DNA of 64,000 nt from Isoetes taiwanensis (Eukaryota; Streptophyta; Lycopodiopsida; Isoetales; Isoetaceae). How positions within the stretch are numbered: the first letter of the stretch is position 1; each line of letters starts with the position of its first letter. This document shows, piece after piece, positions 10,385 through 22,480 of this stretch. The stretch is taken from contig JAJEKV010000005.1 in assembly GCA_021234155.1 (NCBI GenBank), forward strand, positions 23,199,584 to 23,263,583. Reading direction: 5' to 3'. Below the pieces are notes generated by a model. That model saw nothing but the letters and a program-made list of their open reading frames with translations, was not told where the DNA came from and did not search any database. Both the position numbers and the translations under genes were made by a program.

Positions 10385-11200
10385 AACTGTTAGGATGTGT
10401 ATACTACACCAAACCATGCACCATACCATGCCCTCCACTCATCATATTCATCAGAACGAGCACCTTAGTGCTGTGTACATTACCACACACCCCACCACAC
10501 ACCATACCATTCACCACACACCATACACCATACATGTTCTAATGTTGCAAGGACATATTTAATTGATACTGGAAAGACTCCATTGAAGGCATACAATTGA
10601 GTGGTGGTGGTGGAGTGTGGTGGTGGTGGTGGAGTGGTGGTGGTGGAGGTGGTGGTGGGGGTGGTGGAGGGTGTGTGTGGTGGTGGGGGGGGTGGTGGTA
10701 TGATGTGGTGTGGTGGTGGTGATGTGTGGTGTGGTGTGGTGGAGTGTGGTGGTGGGGGGTGGTGGTGGTGGTGGTGGTGGTGGTGGTGGTGTGTGGATTG
10801 TGGTGTGGTGGAGTGTGGTGGAGGGGTGTGGTGTGGTACATGGTTGAGTGTGGTGGTGGTGGAGTGTGGTGGTGGTGGTGGAGTGTGGTGGAGGGGTGTG
10901 TTGTGGGATATGGTGGAGTGTGGTGGAGTGTGGTGGTAATAGACAATGTGGTGCATGTGGTGGTAATGTGGTGGTCGCAAAGATGTGGTGGTAGTCTATG
11001 GTGGTGGGATAGATGATGGGGTGTGGTGGGGTGAGGGGGGAGAATAAATAAAATTGAATCCACACATATCATACATTAACATGCACACACCCACATGACA
11101 CCATAGATATAACGCATCCCACACCACCCCACCCCACACCACACCACACCACACCATCACGACGCCACACCACACATCACATCACATCACTTTTATCCTA
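10385..11200 (+). repeat. TGG/GTGG-rich array with flanking CCA-rich segments
   Basis: Core (10597-11040) of GTGGTGGTGG, GTGTGGTGGAG and GGGGGGTGG permutations on the plus strand. CACACCA-rich segments lie on both sides (10410-10530 and 11080-11190). It is the strand-inverted counterpart of the array at 4796-5310, with the same GGAGTGTGGTGG sub-motif. Long ORFs here are compositional artefacts. G-runs make quadruplex or foldback structure plausible. Confidence 0.85.
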
Positions 11201-11338
11201 TTTCATCTGACATAAAAAATCTACCTAGCCTGCTCTCATAAACATTTCTGAAATTCGTACACCCTGATAATAATTACATTCCTCTTCTAATCATTAGAAA
11301 AGGATCTGGGTCCTAAATCCTGTTCCTGCGTCTGATTT

Positions 11339-11806
11339 TTGGTGTTTCATTCTCAAACGAACAAATTCATTCCGGCAATGGTAGGGATGTTCAGAGATCA
11401 CTACGGCCTACCCCGAGTGAGCGAGGAGGGCCTTCGGCATATGTTAAATAGGGCTCGTGACCAATCTCTGAAGGTGGATATGCCTAAATCCACTTTCTTT
11501 GCTGATTTCGAATACACCCTAAAGCCATACAACAGACTGGATGCTGGGCCTTCAATGGCCATGTTTGGGGTCGGATTGACAGAAAGTGAGCTCTTAGACA
11601 AGGTCCATCATGACCTTATGTTACATGCTGCTACAAAGGCAGCCAGTTTATTTGTTATCTGTCACTTGCCCGCTCTGAGTCAGCAACAGCGGGAATTACT
11701 GGCAAGGTTGCGTTCTTACCACCAGGGGATGCAGGAAGCACTGGCAAACCTGAACCTGTTAAATTCTGGGATGACTGCAGAAAGCTTAGATAGGAAATGC
11801 ATGTAA
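11339..11806 (+). CDS. Hypothetical protein inside the DNA transposon (155 aa)
   Basis: An uninterrupted 155-codon frame with ordinary amino-acid composition, in contrast to the repeat array next to it. It has a mixed globular/helical look: FRDHYGLPRVSEEGLRHML, FADFEYTLKPYNRL, then a helical C-terminal half (LPALSQQQRELLARLRSYHQ). I recognise no family. It lies on the strand opposite the transposase-like gene, within the gap between that gene's N- and C-terminal blocks. It could be a single exon of a larger plus-strand gene or an accessory protein of the transposon. Confidence reflects the reading frame, not a function. Confidence 0.4.
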   Translation: MVFHSQTNKFIPAMVGMFRDHYGLPRVSEEGLRHMLNRARDQSLKVDMPKSTFFADFEYTLKPYNRLDAGPSMAMFGVGLTESELLDKVHHDLMLHAATKAASLFVICHLPALSQQQRELLARLRSYHQGMQEALANLNLLNSGMTAESLDRKCM

Positions 11807-12177
11807 ATTTAGTTCTCGGGTACAGAGCTTTCAATGGAAAGCCAAATTTTGTAAAGCCAAATTTTGTAAGATATGCTCCTTAATATATTATACTTTCTAA
11901 CAGAGCTGTGCTTGAATCTGACAAAAATTTGTCTTTATTCAACAAAAATTTGTACTTCTTAGGATCAGTTAGTTATCTGTCATTCTCAAATATTTTTAGA
12001 CTGTACAGACAACCAGTAAAGGAATACTCAATTCTGTCATGTTCTAATATTCCAAACATTAAATATTGTATTTCAGACTAGAGTCAACTACAAACAATTC
12101 ACATGCTGCATACAGTACACCACAATCACTGTACAACACAATAATCACCACATGCACCACCACACTAAGCACCATAA

Positions 12178-12990
12178 CTAAGAAAACATGATCAGAAATA
12201 AACTAACCTGTGATTCCTCCAGATAGTGGGCAACATGTTCTTCTCTTACATTTCTCTCCAATCTTCTAGTTCTAACATCCTTTGTGTTAGGAGACACTCT
12301 GGTGTTCTCAATCCAAAATTTTTGAATCTTTTCTATATGTTCATCTGTAATTGCATCGAATCTTAATTTTAGCCCTCTTGTAAGAAACCCATTTCCCATC
12401 ATTGTAATCGATCTCTTCCCTCTTTTTTTTTGCCTTTTGCAGGTTTCTTGGGTGAACACCTAATACCTTTCCAAGATCTCGCTGGCTGATTTTGTTACTT
12501 ATTTCAGAATCTGCACGGCGTGGTACAGACATTGCAAGGCAGCTATTCTTGGCTCTAGGCAGTCATTGCTGGTAGAGAGTTTGACAGTCTGCATGGAGTC
12601 TCAGAGGCTCCTTATAACGATGCTCTTGGCTTCCAAATCTTTTAATTCTTCACCTATGAATTTTTCCAATGTTTTATCCCTCAAAAACTCAAGTAAAATT
12701 TCTTTCTTCATGCTATCCTCAATTCTTTTGGTCTGTTTATGGAAAGACATTAGCAAATTAAGGACAATACGGCGTTTACTACTTGCACTTCTTGATGAAC
12801 CGGATCCTTCTGCCAATTCTGCAAGCTCCAATTTTTCTTCTCTTCTTCTTTTCCTCTGGCGTCTTTTCTTCAACATTTCTTCTTCCTTGGTTCTTCTTCG
12901 TTTTCTCCTGTCTGAAATGCCGGTTTGTGGACAGATTACCTCATTGACATCCATATCCACAATGGATTGGAGCTTGCAGCAGAGAGGGGG
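12178..12990 (-). pseudogene. Transposase-like protein, N-terminal part (basic region, HTH), frameshifted
   Basis: Minus strand. A basic leader starts at MDVNEVICPQTGISDRRKRR (about 12950) and contains KKRRQRKRRREEKLE (NLS-like), followed by a helical segment to about 12601. Next (12532-12341) comes SQRDLGKVLGVHPRNLQKA, a helix-turn-helix-like motif that suggests DNA binding, then a shifted frame (12459-12178) with DAITDEHIEKIQKFW and NTRVSPNTKDVRTRRL..HVAHYLEES. The region between is a homopolymer-rich stretch (A9 on the minus strand) where an indel would shift frame. These motifs precede the DF-x-ENY/SQFK core in related transposon proteins, so I join this block with 9026-10240 as one former gene; the gap between them would be an intron holding the TGG array. 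Confidence 0.45.
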
Positions 12991-13198
12991 CCAAAGAACA
13001 GGACGTAGGCAAAGAACAGGAAGGGGCCAAAGAATAGGAATTTGAATTTTAGTTTTTGAAATTAGAATTTCCCCCACAAATTGGGACTTCATTCTTAAAT
13101 AACGGCAGTTGAGCGGTGCCATAATTATACTTTCATACCACAAAAGTGGCGGATGCAATGCCACATTTTGGGGGGACAGGGGGGACAGCCGAATTGGA

Positions 13199-13220
13199 AC
13201 ACCATAGCGTGCTTTTACCC
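13199..13220 (-). repeat. Right terminal inverted repeat of the 9.46 kb transposon
   Basis: Complement of 3761-3782 with one mismatch; followed by AAG, the 3-bp target duplication. Confidence 0.75.
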
Positions 13221-13278
13221 AAGCATTAATAATAAACAGTTTACATTCTATATATGTTATTTGAGTAGCGGAGGCTGT

Positions 13279-13378
13279 CGACAAAGAAGCGGAGCATGCA
13301 AAGAAGCATGCAAAGAAGCATGCATGCAAAGAAGCGGAGCATGCAAAGAAGCGGAGCATGCAAAGAAGCATGCGAAAG
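13279..13378 (+). repeat. Minisatellite of AAGAAGC-GGAGCATGC units
   Basis: Seven or so short units of GCAAAGAAGC followed by GGA or AT and GCATGC. Overlapping ORFs with Cys/Ala/Phe-rich repeats are artefacts of this array. Confidence 0.75.
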
Positions 13379-13379
13379 G

Positions 13380-14147
13380 GAAAACAAGGAAAAGACGAAT
13401 TCGAGAAAATATAACGGCGGAACAAGCAGGGATTGACGGCAACGGATGTGTTTAAGAGGAAGAAGTTTAATGCCAGGAAGCACGTACCAGTACAAACGTG
13501 GGATACAATGGGGAAAAACATGAAAAAATAGGCCTATAAGCAGTCCAGACATAGCTATATTACAATTACAGAGAAAGAAGGAGATGATGATCTGATCAAA
13601 GCATATGAGATAACGAAATTTTGATTTGGGTTTAGATTCACAGTGATAAACCTGGTGTCAAATCCAGAGAAAAACGTACAACCCTAATTGAACAACAGGA
13701 TAAAGAATGAAAAGCCCTACAATAACGAATATGAAGATGCTATGGGGATGCAATCAAAATAGCTATAGAACAAGAAGCAGCAAGTGATGCTTGACACAAC
13801 CGATGGAAGCAGCAGCCCACAATTGCCAACCAAAGATTTCTCATGCGAGATAAAAAACATGTTAGAGATAGAAAAAATTAAGAAGCATTGCTGAACACCC
13901 AGAGAAAAGAATGAACTCAAAAGATTAAGTGCTACCACCACACCAAGAGAAGCATCGAGCGCCATAACGAGAAAAGCACACAAGGTAACTAACATGGCAA
14001 ATCTCCAACGAACAAGAGGAATGAAAGTGGAACTGAGACCAAAAAACTGCTGTGAGAAGACGCCGATAACGGAGAAAGAGCCCAACAACATATATATAGC
14101 CTCGTCTCTCCCCAAAATGGCGATCCGACGGTGTCGCATGGCATGCA
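13380..14147 (-). other. Non-coding body downstream of promoter-like module 2
   Basis: On the minus strand, promoter-like module 2 (14085-14145) leads into a TTATCGGCGTCTTCTCACAG block near 14050-14070, also found after modules 3 and 4, and then into T-rich, non-coding sequence. No protein domain found. It reads as the 5' untranslated part of a retroposon, interrupted at 13220 by the DNA transposon. Confidence 0.4.
14085..14145 (-). promoter_or_regulatory. TATA-type promoter-like module, copy 2 of 4
   Basis: GACACCGTCGGATCGCCATT, GGGGAGAGACGAGG and CTATATATATG in the same order and spacing as copy 1 at 2964-3028. The conserved TTATCGGCGTCTTC block starts about 30 bp downstream of the TATA element, about where a transcription start would fall. 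Confidence 0.45.
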
Positions 14148-14345
14148 TTAATAACTTTTTTGTAGTAAATGTTATCTGGCATCTCCACTTAAATTGAATT
14201 AATTGTATTTTTGTAGTAAACGTTACCTGGCATCTTTACTTAAATTGAATTAATAGTAGTAAACGTTTGGTCAAAATCATGCGACATTTCACTTAAAATA
14301 AGTTAATACTTTGTAATAAACATTCGGTCAAAATCGTGCGACATT
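14148..14345 (+). repeat. 58-bp repeat units, four degenerate copies
   Basis: GTAGTAAACGTTACCTGGCA units followed by CATGCGACATTTCACTTAA and CGTGCGACATTTTGC variants; same family as 590-765 and 2010-2108. Confidence 0.7.
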
Positions 14346-17300
14346 TTGCTACTTTTATACCACACAAAACTCCATTTATGGAGCGGCGTCGCTTAGCTAC
14401 TTCAACGCTCTTGTTTTTGGGTTGCCCAAAAGGGCAAGCCTTTGCTTACGTGGGAATGTAGGACATTTTGGGTATATGCTAGAATATACTCAGGATATTC
14501 TACATAATTGGCCTAAACTTATTGTAACCGTCATTCTCCCCCCATCACGCCTATTGCTAGTCGAGCCCTCAAGCGACTGTTCAAACTAGCAAACCAACTT
14601 CTATTCTTCAGCATTCCTGCTGCCAAAATGAGCCAGGTCTGGAATAGCTCTAGGGCATAGGGGTGTTGTTTGAATTGCAAGCAACAAATCTAGGTCGGAC
14701 AGAGAAGGATCTTCAAGCGTGTAAATACATAGTGTCAGGACTCAGGATTAAAGGCCCAGAGTTTTAGGTGTTTGTTATGGCAAAAGAATTCCAAAACTTG
14801 GTCGCACATCATAGTACTGTTAGATGCTTGAAACTGCTTCACACTGTGCGATTATATTACTACAAAAACTATGGGGCTTTCCTCCATCTTCTTACTGATA
14901 GACAAGGACTACTTCACTTCCAATTGGGATGGCTTCTATTGCAGGGTATGGAGTTTGTGCCCATACGAAGTTCCACTACTACCAGACCTGAACTGAGCTT
15001 CCGCCACATCTTATTGTAGTTCAACCGTTTCCAAATCACATTTATCTGATGTTATGTTGGTATCTTCTAATTTTTGCATGTAGGCAGCAAGGACCTAGTC
15101 TTATTAGAACATTGAGCTATTTTGGTAGAGGTTCGAGCAGTATTGACCAAAAAACCAAAGTACTGCATTGCCGGAAAAAAAGAAACAAAAGACAATAATA
15201 AAGCTATGGTGTTAGAGTAAATGACATTATGAGAATACAATTACTATCTATGAAAAGCACAAGCTACAATGAAACTTATGAAGGCAAAATTAAAGGCGTC
15301 CAAAACAAAAACCTTATGAGCTCAACTCTAGAAACAAATGTTTAGAAATATGAAATTCGATCTTGGATAAGTTTATACTTTGGTCAATTGGAACAAAAAA
15401 TATGATATATGGTCATGGGCAAGTTCAAACTTGGGCCCATGAGACACAACCTAAAGTCCAACCATATACCAAGAAGAAAGATATGAAATATAGGACCGGA
15501 CAAAAAGTCAATTAGAACAAATTATGAATATGGTCATGGGCACGTGCAAATTGAGTTAATGAGACAACAAAGGGAGGGCGGTTCTGATTGGAGGTCATAG
15601 GCTATAATGACTTGCAATCTACAGGATCAGGAAAAATCAATGGAGCTCTTTAAATCTATGGAGCTGTAGCCATGCCGTGGTCTTCATAGCTTGGCAAGAC
15701 CAAAAACAAAATTAAAAAAACTTCCTTCAAAGGTGATCTTGCTAAGAAAGGCCATTGCTTTTAAAGGAAATGAAAGTATGAGCAAATTAAAATCCAAACC
15801 AGAAGACTTGGCAAAACGAAAACGCAAAGAATGAAGATTTAGGGAGAAGCGATTTTCTAGGGTTAAAAGGCCGGTTTCAGACTACATCCTGCAATGATAA
15901 CTAGGCCTAATGCATGATGTCCAAAAGAATCAATAAGTATAATGTACGAATGAAGAGGAGACACCAAGTGAAACGTTAAGCAACTTGAAGCAAATTCGAA
16001 GAAAATTGCTTTAAAGGACTAAAAAAAACGAAATGATGGTATGAGCTAATTTAAACAATCTAAAATCCAATCAATAAGACATGGTGCAGAGAAAAAAGAT
16101 TCAGAGAGAAGTGATTGTTTATAGTTAAAAGGCCGGCTTCAGACTACATCCTGCAAGCAAAGAGTGAATTGAATAGTTTAGACGAAAGGTCAGCCATGGA
16201 ACCATTAAAATAAAATGGAAAACTTAGGTAATGGTTCTAATAACCATTATTGAAAAAAGGTGAGCATCGTGAAATCAGGTGGCTCACCGCCAACTGTTGA
16301 AAAAACACTGAAGTGTGCAACGGGAGCTGCTGCAAACAGATCGACCACTGCCGATTGAAAAATCTGGCCTGCCTGCCATCGCCACGCGGCACTGCCATGT
16401 TGGCAGGTGCCTTCTATAGAGATGCGGCGGGCAGAACCTGTGGCAGACCGGAAGCTTGCAATGGGTAAAGTTTGTGGGGAGCCATGGCTTCACATCAAGG
16501 TTTTGTATGTAACGATACAAGGCAGTCATGAGATCAGCCCTTTTTCTCTAGCAGTCTAAATGGCGAGACAAACTCTCGGAGCTACAAGGCCACAGACTCT
16601 ATTACTATATCAGGTAGTGTAGAGCTCCAAATCTGGCACAGAAGGAAGTGTTGGTGGGCGCCGGACTTAGTTTTGGTGATGCCAGACTAGAGGCTATCTA
16701 TAAATGAGACTAATTTTTAGCATTGGATTAGAACGATAGTGGTAACATGAATGGTTGGTCTGTGATTCTTGAAGCCTCCTCCAGACATTAGAAGCAGAGA
16801 AGGGATACTTGTTTGGAGATCAGATAGATATTCTGGGAGCTTCAAATTTGAACAGATAAAAACTTTGCCTGAGAAAAAGGGGCTACTAAAATTAAGCTTG
16901 AGAAAAATGGGCTACTTAAATTAAGCTGGGCAGGAAGATCATAGCAAAGCTGACACTGGCAGGAGTGAAATAAAGCAGATATATAAGATATTTTAAAAGA
17001 TTGAGCTGAAAAGCAATGAATTGGTTGTTGAAAATATAGCAGCCACCTTTAAATAGGCGAAAGGCAAATTCCTCACAACAAAAATCCAATTATCACAAGT
17101 CGGAAAAAAGAGAATAAAGATGGGGAATAAATGAAAATTCGACTCTAAACGACGCGCATAGTATGAGATATTGAAGTATTGATTTAGATTCTTGGAACTA
17201 TGAAAAACCTGCAGGCAAAGGATGCTAGGAAAGCTCATGAGACATAGGTTTGCCACATGCCCTTTATAATGCATGCATGATGCCTGTAAGGCCTACAAGA

Positions 17301-18890
17301 TATGCTAGCAATCAATCACACCTATATATGTGTGGAAGAAGAATCAAAAGTCAAGAAATACTACAAATAAACTGACTGAAGGAAAACATATCAAATCTCT
17401 CAAACTGATCAAGACTAGAAGAAAAACTCAATAGTGGTAAAAAGCAAGAAATAACAACCTAGTATTCTACTTTCTAAACATAAAAACATTATTATTCTAT
17501 AATTTAGAAACGCCAACATTATCAAACAATCAAATAATGCCAGGAACGCTAAACTGAACCGATACTAAGACTAAACGAAAAATTGACTAGTGTTAAAAAG
17601 CAAGAAAAAGCAACGTACAAACCTGAGACAAAAAGCTTTTCTAACGACCTTAATTTTCTATAGAACAAAACAAGATCTACCTACATAATCAAAGACAATA
17701 TGGAAAGTAGGAAAACAAAACACAAAAAGATGGAACACTCAAGAGGAAGGCCGACGAGGAAAACCTAGAACTTATATATAACCTATAAAAAAGATCTTAT
17801 GAAAAAAATAAACGTTCCAAAAAAGGCCCGTCTTCTTCAAGAATGATGGTTTTATGTTGCCATAGAACCATAGAACCATTGCAATGTTTGAGAATAAGAA
17901 TAGATATTAGAAAATTGTAACACTCCAGTTTTTTTCCTTCGTGACCACCAAAGGTTTTTTTTATCCGATTGCGAGACCAAATTTGCAGATGGAAAAATTA
18001 TCTATGAGTTGCAATATTTAGTCTTCTTTCTTTTACAGACGCGATATTTTCTATATCTTATTTGGTGAAAGACTAAAGTCGCAGGTGAGGTGTTAGGGGA
18101 GCTGCCTTTATTGGAAAGGCAGCGTGCCTTTATGAAAGGGCAAGATGAGCGCCTTTAGCTTTCACCTTTATCTTTTACCTTTATGATATTATATATTGTA
18201 ACATATATCATTCAATATACGTGTCTTCTGTTGTGGTGCATATCTCTCTCTCTCCTATTTTCTTAGTAAAGTAGCAAGTTTAACATTCTATCAATTATGA
18301 ATGATGTAATTGGAGCATGAAAATTGAACACTAGTAAACATGAATAGGAAACCCCTCCAAGTCAAAGCAGTAGCATGGAACCGAAAATCAGGACTGAAAG
18401 AAAGTCATGAAATCCTGTTCTGAGGCTGTTGATGCTAGTTCATGATGCCAATCCAATTCCGCCCATCATGCTTGATTCTGACTGTTGTACTTGGTGCCAG
18501 AAGCACTGTTGGTGCTACTTTGCTGCTTGCATTAATAAGCATATATGTGCATGACCGGAAATCACCTTAGTCTATGGCCATTACAAGGAATAAGCAAGGG
18601 GGGTTTACCTTGAAGTCCCATACAAAGGGTTCTCAGCATGTATACAAAGGGTTTTTTGCCTACCCGGTTAATGCAAATGGCATATCCGTATTTTATATGG
18701 GTGAACCCTAGGGGAATAAGCCGTTCTTTATGCCAAGAGTGACGAAAGTTGTCGACATTTTAGATATGCAAGCATCAAAGGCATTGTAGGACGCATATGG
18801 AACGACCATGATGGGAGAAGTATCCTCTTTTGATGCTGGGAGAAAATGTTTGCATCCATCCCTAGTTAGTATCATCGTAATTAGTGGAGT
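14346..18890. other. 4.5 kb AT-rich stretch without a supported gene
   Basis: No ORF with a domain, no LTR or TIR pair. One weak internal duplication is visible: a ~50-bp segment ending TTCAGACTACATCCTGCA at 15843-15893 and 16109-16158. The rest looks like old, unclassified repeat or intergenic DNA. Confidence 0.4.
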
Positions 18891-19625
18891 GGACCCCTTA
18901 AATCCATTGTAATCTTAACAATTGTATACGCAGGCCAATAGAAACATAAGAAAGGGAAGATGGGTCAGGTCGCGTAGATCTTGTAGCATATAAGAACTTT
19001 AATTGTGCATTCTGGGAAGGAACTCGCGAGAGACACAAAACCAGCAAACGGCAGAAAACGGCGGAATCCTGCAAGCAATACCAACAAAACTCCCAAAAAG
19101 AACACCCGTAAATGGTTAGAGAAAATAAATAGCACAAGCTGCACCAAGAAGGTCCGAAAATGAAAACAGAGGAAAAAAGAACATAACAGAAAAAGATAGC
19201 ATCACCCAGCGGGTGGAGAACCATTATGTAAAAATATGCATCACCCTCGAGGTGGAAATAAACAGCATAAAGCATCACCCAGCGGGTGGAGAACCATTAT
19301 GTAACAATATGCCACACCCTCGAGGTGGAAATAAAACAATATCACCAAAGTGGTGGAGAACAACAAAGCAAGAGGGCGATGGAACAGAAATATAAGAATA
19401 GCAACACTCACAGGTGGAGAACAACAAAGAGGCATGAACAACAAAAAATACAAATGAAAAAGACGATGCGCCCACCGTGGAGCGTGGCGGGAAGGGAGGA
19501 AGCTACGAGAGGATAAGAAGAGCTGCTGTGAGAAGACGCCGATAATCGAGCCAGAACAGAAATGGCCTAATATAGCGCTGCGTCCCTTCCTTAATGTCGA
19601 TCCGATGGCTCTGGATCGATGGGAT
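18891..19625 (-). repeat. Repeat block with tandem 73-bp units and promoter-like module 3
   Basis: Contains two ~73-bp tandem units at about 19200-19345, each with CATCACCCAGCGGGTGGAGA and CACCCTCGAGGTGGAAATAA. At 19496-19625 there is a ~125-bp segment repeated at 25850-25980. The motif GGGAAGGAACTCGC with GAGAGACACAAAACC occurs at its start (19012) and again immediately after it (19626), so adjacent units of one family appear joined head to tail. Non-coding. Confidence 0.55.
19547..19623 (-). promoter_or_regulatory. TATA-type promoter-like module, copy 3 of 4
   Basis: Minus strand: GCCATCGGATCGACATT, then GCTATATTAGGCCATTTCTG, then TTATCGGCGTCTTCTCACAG about 30 bp after the TATA element. 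Diverged relative of copies 1 and 2. Confidence 0.45.
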
Positions 19626-21212
19626 TCGGGAAGGAACTCGCATGAGAGACACAAAACCGCCGACTACCAAAGGACTTCCTCAACTATAAGCCTAGTCGCC
19701 GTGCAAACCTCCAAATTTTAAGCGATAGCAAAGAAGACACTCCGCCACCACCCCGAAAGCAAATGGACAGACGCAGAGAAAAAAGAGAGGAACGAAAAAG
19801 AGGGCCACCGGACGGAGTAGCGAGGAGATGAAAGGAATCGGTAGAAATTAGGCATTGAAGGATAGTGGCAGGGCAAGCGAATGAAGGCAAGCGGGCAGGG
19901 GAAGAAAGGAAACCAGGATCCGAAGAGTCTGGTTCAAGCGAGAAGAAAACTACACATTGACGACGAAAACCAGCAGCGCGAGCGAGCCGTGGGGGAAAAA
20001 ACGAAGCGGAAGAAGAAGAGCCGGAAGCACCAGCTACGGACGATATCAGCTCAATGACCTGAAAAAGGAAAGGATATTAGAGAAAAAACAATGAAAAGAA
20101 AAGCACGCCGCCCCGATGACGAATCTAAGGAAGTGCCCCGACTGGACGGCAGCAGCGCAATGACCTGAAAAAAGGAAGCACATTAGAGAACAAAAACAAC
20201 GAAAAGGAAGGGACACCGCTATGATGACGAATCGAAGGAAGCGCCCTGGCATGCCAACGAGAACAGCAACAAGGCGAGGACAAAAACAAACCACGTTAAT
20301 ACGTACAATGCATATATGATATGGATGCAAATCACGGACTGATGTCCGTGGATAGTTGTCTTATTTGAATACAGATTACGGACCAAAGCTCGTGAATGTG
20401 GCTACGGACTGAAGTCCGTGAATGTGGCTATGAGTCCTCCCGAACCTGTGGCCAAGAACTAATAACAAGTAACTGAGATAAAAAGGCAAGGAGGAAAAAA
20501 CTTACGTATAGGAGTGTAAAAATGCATAGACATAAAGAAGACAAAGTGCAACCCGACATATGTTGTCAACAAGAAGTCTAAAGCGAAGAAGGTTCAAAAG
20601 GATGTAAAAAGGGGGAACAAGATGAGGAGAATGAAAATGCTAAGGTCTGGTGCAAGGTAGCATAGGAGAAATGTGCTAAGGTCTTTGTCGAGACAAAATA
20701 CCCTATGCATAAATCCATGAAAAAAGGCCCCAATAGGAAAACATACTGCGACAAAACGAGGGACGAGATTGATAAAGAGAATGTAGACATACTAACGTAA
20801 CTGCATAAACTAGAAGCCCAAATTACCGCCCGACCGCCAGTGTCGAAGTCCGCACGGCTAATCGAATAGCGGGGTGAGACGAAGAGGAGCACCAACGACC
20901 GAGCGCGAGAAGAACGGGAACAAAGGCCCTCATGAGCGGTTAAAAAGAACAAAAACGTGCATAATGGTGAAGCGGCAAGCTGCAAGACGACAAGCACTCA
21001 AAATGACATGAGCGATTAGAAATGATAAAAAATCAACAATTCATGAAAAAAGAGAGGATAGCATCACCCAGGGTTTGGAAAAAAGCATCACCCAGCGGGT
21101 GGAAGAAAAAACATGATAAACAAAAATTGGCGTGCAAAAATAGCTAAATAGCAAATATGATGTATAATGGTAGCACAATGTATAATGAATATTTTAAGCC
21201 CAAGCATAAATA

Positions 21213-22480
21213 CGAGAAAAAACAACCATGAAACATCTGGAAACCTGATAGAGGCAAGAACGTGAAAAAGCCAATGCAACCATTGTAATGCTCCGTCTGC
21301 CCAAAAGAGGAGAACAACGTCCACGAATATGAAAAAGAAAATCAACCCTCATAGTGCATAATAAGCATAACGTGGAAACCCAATGGAGACATCGTATATA
21401 GGAAAAAAGGCAAATTCAAATGATGCCGAACATAAAAGGTCAAAATAGATCACGTGAATGCATCATAGGGATAATATCAAGGTAAACAACAAGAATGACG
21501 AAAAAAACATAAGGTGCCAGAGATGAAAAGGACAATACATGTAGAATAATATGCCACACGGACCAGATTCGCCCCCGATGCTAAAAGCAATATACACGTG
21601 CAAAAACACACCGTATGGAAAAAACACTTTAATGATCAAGCTAAACCCAGACAAATGCACCCATAAGTTCAACAGGCCAATGCTCTCCCATCATCCTAAA
21701 GAAATTCCAAACCACGGGGCATCAAAAAACAAGATAAACCACAAGTGCGAAAAATAAAACCCAACAACTATGGGAAACCTAGAATGTGGAAAATAACACC
21801 ACCCGAATAACGTATAGCACCTAATAATAAGCATAACATGGAAACTAGGTTGAGACACCGTATATAGGAAAAAAAGCAAATTCAAATGACGCCGAACATA
21901 AAAAGTCACAACTATGTAAACGCGTATAATGCAAAAACATGCCAACATAAGGCGAAAACATATTGTCAACCATAACGCAAAAAAGATAACAACCATGAAA
22001 CATCTAGAAACATATAGAGGCAATAACGTGAAAAAGCAAATGCAACCATGGTAATGCCCCGTCTGCCCAGGAGAACAACGTCCAAGAATATGAAAAAGAA
22101 AATCAACCCTCATAGTGCATAATAAGCACAACGTGGAAACCAAGTGGAGACATCGTATATCGGAAAAAGGCAAATTCGAATGATGCCGAACATAAAAAGT
22201 CAAGATCACGTGAATGCAACATTGGGATAATATCAAGGTAAACAACAAGAATGACGAAAACATAAAGTGCCAGAGAGGAAAAGGACAATACATGTAGAAT
22301 AATATGCCACACGGACCAGATTAATCCCCTATGCTAAAAAGCAATATACATCGCAAAAAACACACCTTATGGAGAAAACACTTTAATGACCAAGTTAAAC
22401 CCATACAAATGCACCCATAAGGTCAAAAGGCCAATGCTCTCCCATCGTCCCAAAGAAATTCCAAACCAACAGGAATGACA
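21213..22480 (+). repeat. Tandem duplication, ~500-bp copies 765 bp apart
   Basis: Copy one runs about 21213-21720 and copy two about 21985-22480, colinear over landmarks such as AACGTGAAAAAG, CCTCATAGTGCATAATAAGC, ATGCCACACGGACCAGATT and CCAATGCTCTCCCATC. A third, partial copy (CATAACATGGAAACTAGG.. CATAAAAAGTCA) lies between them near 21825-21912. Confidence 0.75.

Larger units (their letters stand above)
3761..13220. mobile_element. 9.46 kb DNA transposon with TIRs, Ulp1 and FCP1-like genes
   Basis: Terminal inverted repeats of 22 bp (GGGTAAAAGCACGC.. at 3761-3782; its complement, one mismatch, at 13199-13220) are flanked by a 3-bp AAG direct repeat (3758-3760 and 13221-13223). Inside, the plus strand carries a decayed gene with coiled-coil exons, an FCP1/SCP-like phosphatase-fold ORF (6150-7298) and an Ulp1/C48 protease (7382-8160). 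The minus strand carries a transposase-like gene in at least two blocks (12178-12990 N-terminal, 9026-10240 C-terminal). Two CCA/TGG-rich arrays in opposite orientation flank the central genes. Several nonsense and frameshift changes mean this copy is probably inactive. I cannot assign a named superfamily with confidence; the 3-bp duplication alone is compatible with CACTA- or Harbinger-type integration, but the TIR matches neither. Confidence 0.7.

Noticed and set aside
10480-11072. His/Pro/Thr-rich and Gly/Val/Trp-rich ORFs
   Set aside because: Same composition effect in the TGG array.
12601-13521. 306-codon minus ORF taken as one protein
   Set aside because: Its first half crosses the transposon end and the AAGAAGC minisatellite; only the part from about 12950 down looks like protein, and is annotated as the transposase N-terminal block.
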